Source: Deltaproteobacteria bacterium (GTDB taxonomy: Bacteria; Desulfobacterota; Desulfarculia; Adiutricales; Adiutricaceae). From it: 13,880 bases of DNA. The stretch lies in assembly GCA_031278795.1 (NCBI GenBank), contig JAITJT010000177.1, forward strand, positions 1 through 13,880, read 5' to 3'. Of this stretch, positions 6,722-13,880 are shown in pieces. The notes beneath the pieces are model-generated. The model made no database searches, was not told the origin of the DNA, and saw only the letters and a program-made list of their open reading frames with translations. Made by a program: the position numbers and the translations under genes. How positions within the stretch are numbered: the stretch's first letter is position 1; each line of letters begins with the position of its first letter.

Positions 6722-6768
6722 AAAAAAAAAGACCCCTGGAGGCCCACGCCGGGCCCCTGGGGGTCTTT
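6722..6768 (-). terminator. Strong terminator of the PA2779-family gene
   Basis: AAAGACCCC (6728-6736) pairs with GGGGTCTTT (6760-6768), and GGCCC/GGGCC pair further in around a short ACGCC loop. On the minus strand a nine-T run follows (complement of 6722-6730). It isolates the PA2779-like gene from the helicase gene. Confidence 0.9.
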
Positions 6769-6785
6769 GGATCTTCTAGATTAGA

Positions 6786-6815
6786 GCGCCTCTCCAGGCT
6801 TTAAGCCGGAGGCGC
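6786..6815 (-). other. Stable hairpin in the 3-prime untranslated region
   Basis: GCGCCTC (6786-6792) pairs with GAGGCGC (6809-6815), enclosing GGCTT/AAGCC. It lies between the stop at 6850 and the terminator at 6768. The outer arms are identical to those of the leader hairpin at 2471-2487. It may protect the 3-prime end of the transcript. Confidence 0.5.
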
Positions 6816-6849
6816 ATCTCTTTCTTGAGGCTGGGGAGTTAAAAAGAGA

Positions 6850-7251
6850 TCAGTCCGCCACGACCACCCGTTTTCCCACCAGGCTCAGGATGCCCAGGGC
6901 GACCAGGATCACCACCACCACGCCTATGGCGATACCCGCGGCGCTTCCGCCCGGGGCCAGGGTCTTGTCCAGCTCACCGGCTAGTTGGCTGATCTCCTCC
7001 GGGCTGAGCTTAGCCAGGCGTTGAGTAATCTCCTCCTGGGTGTAGCCTAGGTTTTTAAGGGTCTGGGCGACCTTTTTGTTTTCCAGGTGCACGCGGATCT
7101 GCTCCAGTTCCGCACTTGCGCTCACCTGGGGGTTTAAGGTGGGAGCGAATCCGGCTACGGCGAATCTGGGTGAGAGGCCCAGCGCCAGGCTTATGGCCAG
7201 CATGAGTAAGACCACCCGCCGGCCCAATTTGGTGGTTAACAGCTCGTTCAT
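6850..7251 (-). CDS. PA2779-family small membrane protein
   Basis: This 133-residue protein has an N-terminal hydrophobic stretch (about residues 12-33, after RR) that looks like a signal peptide or anchor. A charged, probably helical middle follows (about 44-96), with LGYTQEEITQRLAKLSPEEI and ALGL-type spacing. A C-terminal transmembrane segment (about 104-126) ends in a short basic tail. This layout and the TQEEI.QRLAKLSPEEI motif match the PA2779 family, whose function is unknown. In other genomes it often sits beside a PA2778-type cysteine peptidase; none is seen here. The ATG at 7251 is chosen because GGAGGAACT directly precedes it; an in-frame ATG at 7335 lies before this site and would add an unlikely basic extension. 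A possible promoter is at 7322-7348 and a strong terminator follows. Confidence 0.82.
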   Translation of the reverse strand: MNELLTTKLGRRVVLLMLAISLALGLSPRFAVAGFAPTLNPQVSASAELEQIRVHLENKKVAQTLKNLGYTQEEITQRLAKLSPEEISQLAGELDKTLAPGGSAAGIAIGVVVVILVALGILSLVGKRVVVAD

Positions 7252-7321
7252 AGTTCCTCCATGTTTTTTTTGTGAATGGTGGCGTTTAGCGCTTGGTGCC
7301 TTAGGTGGGCATCGCCAACGG

Positions 7322-7348
7322 GTTATATTGGCCACTGGGGCTTGTCAG
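7322..7348 (-). promoter_or_regulatory. Possible promoter of the PA2779-family gene
   Basis: On the minus strand CTGACA (complement of 7343-7348) and TATAAC (complement of 7322-7327) are 15 bases apart, a short spacer. The leader would be about 65 bases and could fold through TGGCG/CGCCA (7313-7317 with 7279-7284). Support is modest. Confidence 0.35.
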
Positions 7349-7384
7349 CTGAGGCGCTTTTGGGGGAGCGAATCAGGGGTTTAA

Positions 7385-8300
7385 AAAATATTTCAAAAGA
7401 GATTTTCTCGTTTGAATTCAAAAAGAAATATTTAACAAGTGAAGAGCGAGCGAGAAATATCCAGGAGAAAATATCTAGAAGACATAAGTCTCATGGCATA
7501 TGTAAGGTAAATATTAAAAAAGCAAAATATAAGGAAACAAAGGCGCTCAAAGTACTTATATCTGATAGAATATCCAAGTTTTGAGACTTTATTAGTCTAA
7601 AATTGGGGACTATATTTGATTGTCAAGCTAAGCTGGCAATCTACATCACTTTTTGAGCTTTTCACATTGAAAATCCTGGAAATTTTCCCTGGGCCTAAGA
7701 AAAGCTCTCAGAAAATATATACTAAAAATTAGCTAAAAATACAAGTCTATTATAAATTTTTTAGTCTAATATTTCACTAAATGTGTAATTTATTTTGCAG
7801 TGGCAAATATTTCAAGATATTGTGTTTAAATACAAAAGTGCGTATGTAAAATGGGCTTAATGTGGAAATGCGAGGAATATTTCTATCAAAAGTGATTTTT
7901 TAGTTCTGCTTTTTCTATTTTCAGGCTGAATTTTTTTCCCAAACGCTCAAAACTCATAAAGAGCTCGAGTTTTATATGATAAAAAATTCAAGCCCTGACT
8001 AATAAAGCGTCTAAAATACGAAAAAAACCATAAAAATACGAAAAAATGGGGCCTTTTTAGGGCAAAAATGCTCAAAAATCGAGGCTTTTTTGGAGATAAT
8101 CGAAAAATGGGGGTAGATAGCCCAAAAAACGGGGGTGATAGGGTCGATTTTGCCCCTCATAGTGTAAATTTTGGGGTGGGGAAAAATGTCAAATTTTTTT
8201 GCTCTGGGCTGCTTCCTTGGCTCTTCCTTTCCAGAAAATGGAAAGCTTGCTCCCCGGCAAAAAAAACCCGGCCAAAAAGATAAAAAGCCAAAAACTCCAA
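7385..8300. other. Gene-free AT-rich region
   Basis: No recognisable gene is present. Short frames (7276-7584 plus; 8068-8283 plus; 8157-8345 minus) are low-complexity and lack ribosome sites. A bulged hairpin is present near 7619-7640. The word AATACGAAAAAA occurs twice (near 8015 and 8036), and CGAAAAATGGGG-like words recur near 8040, 8101 and 8125 next to runs of G. Confidence 0.4.
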
Positions 8301-8304
8301 AAAT

Positions 8305-8318
8305 TTGATCCAGGTCAA
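8305..8318. promoter_or_regulatory. FNR/CRP-type palindrome, first copy
   Basis: TTGATCCAGGTCAA fits the FNR-type pattern TTGAT-N4-RTCAA. A near-identical palindrome lies 43 bases to the right. No start codon lies at a typical distance on either strand, so activity as an operator is uncertain. Confidence 0.35.
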
Positions 8319-8347
8319 TAAAAATTTAAGAGGGAGCCACAACAAAA

Positions 8348-8361
8348 TTGACCCAAGTCAA
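8348..8361. promoter_or_regulatory. FNR/CRP-type palindrome, second copy
   Basis: TTGACCCAAGTCAA is a perfect five-base inverted repeat with a four-base centre, identical to the first copy at 12 of 14 positions. It abuts the A run that forms the T tail of the gyrB terminator, so it may be partly a by-product of that context. Confidence 0.35.
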
Positions 8362-8390
8362 AAAAAAAGCCCCGGCAGAGCCGGGGCTTT
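8360..8390 (-). terminator. Rho-independent terminator of gyrB
   Basis: AAAGCCCCGGC and GCCGGGGCTTT form a perfect 11-base stem (arms ending at 8377 and 8390) with a three-base AGA loop. On the minus strand a run of T follows. It is 45-75 bases past the gyrB stop. Confidence 0.95.
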
Positions 8391-8435
8391 GGAAGGGTCT
8401 GGCTAACAGTCCTAATTATATGCCTAACAATCTCT

Positions 8436-10907
<2,472 letters not shown>

Positions 10908-10972
10908 TTAAACCGTGCCTTTCGTGTATTTAAGATGGATGGAAAAAAAATTTAGGGAAAAATATTCCCAGA

Positions 10973-11280
10973 AAAGATTCTAGAAAAGTCAAAAAGCCGA
11001 GAAAAAGATTTTCCAGGAAAAGCAGTTGTAATAAAGATTATTGGAGGAAGAAAAGATTGTTTTCGAAAATATAAATCCTAAAAATATAATTTTAAAGTAA
11101 CCAGAAATCTTTGCAATTGCCACAAAAGTCTTCGTGTTGTTTGCCTCGGAGGAAGAGGAATAAAAAAAATTAAAATCTTTAAGGTTTTTTAAATATTTTA
11201 TAAAAGATTGACATTTGCGCAAACTACGACACCTTAACTTAGGAAAGAAAAAATACGAAAATGTAGAAATGACAAAGATT
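10973..11280. repeat. Cluster of eight AAAGATT words
   Basis: AAAGATT occurs at 10973, 11004, 11033, 11052, 11203 and 11274, and its complement AATCTTT at 11106 and 11174. Several neighbouring copies are about 29-31 bases apart. The cluster lies in AT-rich DNA directly upstream of gyrB. It could be iteron-like, a protein-binding array or part of an unwinding region, but no function can be assigned from sequence alone. Confidence 0.55.
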
Positions 11281-11308
11281 ATAGCGATTTTTGCCACTTA
11301 ACAATCAA
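11278..11308 (-). promoter_or_regulatory. Candidate gyrB promoter
   Basis: On the minus strand TATAAT (complement of 11278-11283) is preceded by TTGTTA at 15 bases (complement of 11299-11304) or TTGATT at 19 bases (complement of 11303-11308). The -10 is perfect but both spacers are off the optimum. It would give gyrB a leader of about 370 bases containing the AAAGATT cluster. Confidence 0.4.
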
Positions 11309-11749
11309 GCTTTAATTATTATAACAAAAAAATTAAATTTTCGCCTTAAAAAAGATATCTTAAGGATAAAAAACATCATTTTTCAAGCTAAAAATAAGAT
11401 TTCACCTTGAAAATTCCACAAAAAATCCATCAACACGTTAAATTTAAGCGTGTCAATTTTGTAAACGCAAAAAAAATGGAAGAAAGTCTAAAGCTTGGAA
11501 GCCGTCACTTCTGAAGCTCACTAAAACACAAGCCTCTATAAATAAGCTCGCGGGTATTGTCTAAGATGATGTGCTCGATGCGGAAACGCTTAATAGCGCT
11601 AAAAAGACGGAATCGCGGACAATATTTTGGTGAAACATACGCCTTAGAAAAAACGCTAAAGGGATGATTATGTCTAAGACTAAAACGCTTAAGTACGCGG
11701 GAATGGTACTAAGCTTTCTTAAAGGAGAGGGGAAAGAGGCGCGTTTTAA
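11309..11749. other. Gene-free spacer downstream of dnaN
   Basis: No gene and no clear terminator for dnaN were seen. The word AAACGCTTAA or AAACGCTAAA occurs at 11584, 11651 and 11683, with a related reverse copy (TTAAGCGT) at 11444-11451 and GCGCTAAA at 11596. A weak hairpin from GAAG/CTTC pairing near 11490-11515 precedes a T run (complement of about 11469-11476) on the minus strand and could stop dnaN transcripts. Confidence 0.4.
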
Positions 11750-12889
11750 CTAAGATGTCTCATCATCTTCCCGGGGAGTGATTATGGAGACAATCCCCAT
11801 GTAGCCAGGATCCGCCTCGCCCGTTATCACGGCCGGCCGCGAGCTGTTGATGATGGAGAGCTTGACCTTTTCGCTCTTCAAGGTGCCCAAGGGCTCCAGG
11901 AGGCACTTGGGGTCGAAGCCCACGTGGATGAAGGGCCCCTGATGGCTGATGATTATCTTCTCCTGGGCCTCGCCCACGTCCGAGTTCCTGCTGTAGAGCA
12001 CCAGGGAGTCCTCGTTTACCTTGAAATAGACCACCCGGTACTTGTCGCTGGAGAGCAGGCTTATGCGCTTCAAGGTGTCGGAGAACTCCTTGCGGTCCAG
12101 GTTTATGATGTAGCCCTCCTCTTTGGGGATGAGGCTTTGGTACATGGGGAACTTTCCGTTTAGGAGGCGCATGATCATGATGGAGTTGGGGGTTCTGGCC
12201 ACCAGGTTGTTGGCGTTCACCCCCAGGGAGACCCTGTCGTTCTTCTCGGCTAGGCTCTTGAGCTCGGTTAGGCTCTTGCGGGAGACCAAGATGCCCTCGT
12301 CTAGGAGAAAGGCCTCCAGGTTGTCGGTCGCCAGGGTGGCTATGTTCAGGCGGTTGTTGTCCGTTGAGACCAGCTTGAGAACCTCGTGGTCACCCACTGG
12401 CTCTTTCACCCAGAATACCCCGGCCAGGTTGTAGTTGGTGTTTCCCGTGGCCACGGAGTAATTGGTCTTGGTGATGGAGTCCACCAGGTCACCCCCGGGG
12501 AAGTCCGTGAAGGTTATGGCCCCGGTGTCCGCTGGCCTGGGAAACTCCTCCGGGGACATGCCGAAGATGTCCGTGGAAAAGTTGTCGCATTCTATGTTTA
12601 AGATGAGGTTTTCCTTCTCCTCCAGGAACACCACCGTGCCCCTTAGGGAACTCACTATGTCCGAGAGGATCTTGGCCGGAACCGTGAGGCTCCCCTCGTC
12701 TAAGACGTCGGCGTCGTAGGAGCACTGGAAGGTTATCTCCAGATCGGTGGCCGTCAGGGTCAGGCGCCCGGCCGCCCCCTCCAAGAGAACGTTGGCCATG
12801 ATGGGCATGGATGTGTACCTGTTGGCAATTGAGGAGGTCTGGGAGAGGCCCTTTTTTAGCTCTTCGATGTTCGCCAAGACTTTAAGCAT
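11750..12889 (-). CDS. dnaN: DNA polymerase III beta subunit (sliding clamp)
   Basis: This 379-residue protein has the length and fold pattern of bacterial beta clamps, with three similar domains at roughly 1-125, 126-250 and 251-379. Recognisable segments are the N-terminal ANIEELKKGLSQTSSIANRYTSMPIMANVLLEG with LTLTATDLEIT, then GMSPEEFPR, the NYNLAGVFW strand and LVSTDNNRL in the middle domain, and GKFPMYQSLIPKE in the third. It forms a dimeric ring on DNA and tethers polymerase III and other partners. The C-terminus ends IITPREDDETS rather than the common MPMRL, an acidic variation but not a broken gene. The ATG has AGAGG seven bases upstream. A sigma70 promoter at 13039-13067 and a terminator just before it suggest dnaN is not co-transcribed with the gene to the right. 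gyrB follows after 845 bases. Confidence 0.97.
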   Translation of the reverse strand: MLKVLANIEELKKGLSQTSSIANRYTSMPIMANVLLEGAAGRLTLTATDLEITFQCSYDADVLDEGSLTVPAKILSDIVSSLRGTVVFLEEKENLILNIECDNFSTDIFGMSPEEFPRPADTGAITFTDFPGGDLVDSITKTNYSVATGNTNYNLAGVFWVKEPVGDHEVLKLVSTDNNRLNIATLATDNLEAFLLDEGILVSRKSLTELKSLAEKNDRVSLGVNANNLVARTPNSIMIMRLLNGKFPMYQSLIPKEEGYIINLDRKEFSDTLKRISLLSSDKYRVVYFKVNEDSLVLYSRNSDVGEAQEKIIISHQGPFIHVGFDPKCLLEPLGTLKSEKVKLSIINSSRPAVITGEADPGYMGIVSIITPREDDETS

Positions 12890-13038
12890 GTTTTTTCCTC
12901 TGGCTGAAAGATGAATTTTAGATAACTATGGGAGATTTAGCGGGTCTTTTACGGCTCCTCCGAAAGGATTGCTTTTTAAGTGTTTTGATAATTTTTCCAT
13001 AAGCCATTTTTAGGGATATTTGCCAAGAGCAAGAGTTC

Positions 13039-13067
13039 AATATACAACATTTTGTCGTTTATATCAA
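13039..13067 (-). promoter_or_regulatory. Sigma70 promoter of dnaN
   Basis: On the minus strand TTGATA (complement of 13062-13067) and TATATT (complement of 13039-13044) are exactly 17 bases apart. The predicted start near 13032 gives a leader of about 140 bases. The -35 box directly follows the T run of the upstream terminator, giving compact insulation of dnaN from upstream transcription. Confidence 0.65.
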
Positions 13068-13068
13068 C

Positions 13069-13106
13069 AAAAAAAATACCGAAGGGGCAGATTTCCCCCC
13101 TTTCGG
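13069..13106 (-). terminator. Terminator just upstream of the dnaN promoter
   Basis: CCGAAGGGG (13079-13087) pairs with CCCCTTTCGG (13097-13106), with one bulged base. On the minus strand an eight-T run follows (complement of 13069-13076). It would end a transcript coming from the right, either the partial gene at 13792 or an unseen RNA between. Confidence 0.8.
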
Positions 13107-13791
13107 CCGCCGTGGAAAGCACTACCCTTGGGTGATGGGCTGGGTTGGTGAAATTTTACCGGAGGCCTCACTTTTGGATGAGAGCTGGGAGAGGGAAATT
13201 TTCCCCAAAGGCCATGATGCTAAAGGCGGACGTGTTTGTTTGCGGAAGGATAGGCAAGTTCTAGGCGGAGTGTAAAAGAGCTTTGAAGAGATAAGCGGCG
13301 ACCGCGAATCAAGTGCTTTTTTCGTGGCTTATCAAAAAACTATAACAATATATATATTTTGTATAATTAGACAACTATATCTATATATAGATATTTATGC
13401 CTATATGTTGACTATATCTTGAACTTTATCTTGTCTTTGGCCTTTCTAGGAAGCCCAGCTCCTTACAAGAAAGTAGGTATATCCCTAAGGGTTGTAGTTC
13501 CAGATCGTTTTTTGCTCTTAAGGCGTGAGCTAATGAAAAGACATATCTTTTTTCAAAATGTGTCCCTTTTGTAGTCAAAACTCAAGCGCCATATGGCTGC
13601 TTTCAATTTATTAGTTATGAGTATCTGTCGCCTGGGGGAAACTTTTAGAGTTAAAGGATCAATTTATCCCTCGATCATAGAGGCGCCATAAGTAGTTTGC
13701 AAAAATTATAGCTTCTATATTCAAGTGATATGTGGAAGAGGCTTCTTATCTTGGACTTATTAAGGCTTGGGATTTGGGTGGGACTTTAGTC
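13107..13791. other. Gene-free region upstream of dnaN
   Basis: No supported gene is present. 13107-13325 is relatively GC-rich, with near-palindromes GGTGAAATTTTACC (13146-13159) and GGGAAATTTTCCC (13194-13206). An inverted repeat GATAAGC/GCTTATC lies at 13290-13296/13327-13333. 13330-13430 is extremely AT-rich. 13440-13790 is mixed and shows no structure beyond short hairpins. I found no good match to the DnaA box TTATCCACA, only loose ones such as TTATCAAAA at 13329. Confidence 0.45.
13377..13394. repeat. Perfect 18-bp AT palindrome
   Basis: ATATCTATATATAGATAT reads the same on both strands. It sits in about 100 bases of nearly pure A and T, in the gene-free region before dnaN. It could be a protein site or simply reflect local composition. 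Confidence 0.6.
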
Positions 13792-13880
13792 TCACTTTCT
13801 GTAGAAGTCCGTAGCCTGCACGTTCTGGGTGGAGAGCTCGCGCCTGGCCCACTGGGCCAGTTTTTCTCGTGATATCTTGG
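13792..13880 (-). CDS. C-terminal end of an unidentified protein (partial)
   Basis: The last 28 codons of a minus-strand frame are present, ending in TGA at 13792-13794; the rest lies beyond the window. The peptide ends KLAQWARRELSTQNVQATDF and YRK. Codon use is GC-rich, like the real genes here and unlike the flanking noncoding DNA, and the frame stays open to the edge, which supports a true gene end. It does not resemble the C-terminal DNA-binding helices of DnaA, the gene most often found before dnaN. I do not recognise the family. Confidence 0.5.
   Translation of the reverse strand, partial: KISREKLAQWARRELSTQNVQATDFYRK

Noticed and set aside
7252..7335. Upstream ATG extending the PA2779-family protein by 28 residues
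   Set aside because: The extension is basic and unlike a signal peptide, and a strong GGAGG site lies directly before the inner ATG at 7251.
7276..7584. Plus-strand 102-residue frame upstream of the PA2779-family gene
   Set aside because: It overlaps the likely promoter and leader of the minus-strand gene, changes composition midway, has no ribosome site and matches no family I know.
8108..8180. G-quadruplex from several G runs
   Set aside because: The G runs are too far apart for a standard four-run quadruplex with short loops.
8068..8345. Short frames on both strands (71 and 62 residues) past gyrB
   Set aside because: Biased composition from runs of A and G, mutual overlap, and overlap with the FNR-like boxes next to the gyrB terminator.
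12890..13791. Consensus DnaA boxes marking oriC
   Set aside because: Only loose matches such as TTTTCCATA near 12994 and TTATCAAAA at 13329 were found; no cluster of TTATCCACA-like sites.

Overview
The window looks like chromosomal DNA from an anaerobic Gram-negative bacterium, most plausibly a deltaproteobacterium in the broad sense (Desulfobacterota-like). This placement rests on family recognition: a GyrB with the long Gram-negative insert, a PA2779-family membrane protein, a COG1313-type radical SAM protein typical of anaerobes, and dnaN and gyrB as neighbours. It is an inference, since no rRNA or search result is available. Coding regions are GC-rich, while the spaces between them are strongly AT-rich with many A and T runs. 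Recognisable genes cover only about 7.7 of 13.9 kb (about 56%), which is low for a bacterium.

Layout, left to right. 1-486: noncoding, ending in the rpoZ terminator. 487-759 (-): rpoZ, RNA polymerase omega. 1046-1321 (-): HU-family nucleoid protein. 1322-2395: gene-free DNA with several hairpins, an orphan near-consensus promoter and a possible small RNA. 2396-3637 (+): a promoter, a structured leader, a PflA-like radical SAM gene and two terminators. 3638-4407: a convergent intergenic region with a degenerate tandem array of about 101-bp period. 4408-6504 (-): DinG/YoaA-type FeS helicase. 6722-7251 (-): a PA2779-family membrane protein with a strong terminator. 7252-8435: gene-free DNA with two FNR-like palindromes and the gyrB terminator. 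8436-10904 (-): gyrB. 10905-11749: a long AT-rich gap with a cluster of AAAGATT words. 11750-12889 (-): dnaN with its own promoter. 13069-13791: gene-free DNA carrying a terminator, a GC-rich structured island and a very AT-rich palindromic stretch. 13792-13880 (-): the last 28 codons of an unidentified gene.

All recognised genes except the radical SAM gene are on the minus strand. dnaN (sliding clamp), gyrB (gyrase), the DinG-like helicase, HU and rpoZ all serve replication, chromosome topology or basic transcription. dnaN and gyrB commonly lie near the replication origin, so the odd noncoding DNA on either side of dnaN deserves a check as an origin region, although I see no clear consensus DnaA boxes there. 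There are no IS elements, CRISPR arrays, tRNA or rRNA genes that I can recognise. The most unusual content is noncoding: the 101-bp-period array, the AAAGATT cluster, the alternative-hairpin leader of the radical SAM gene and the candidate small RNAs.
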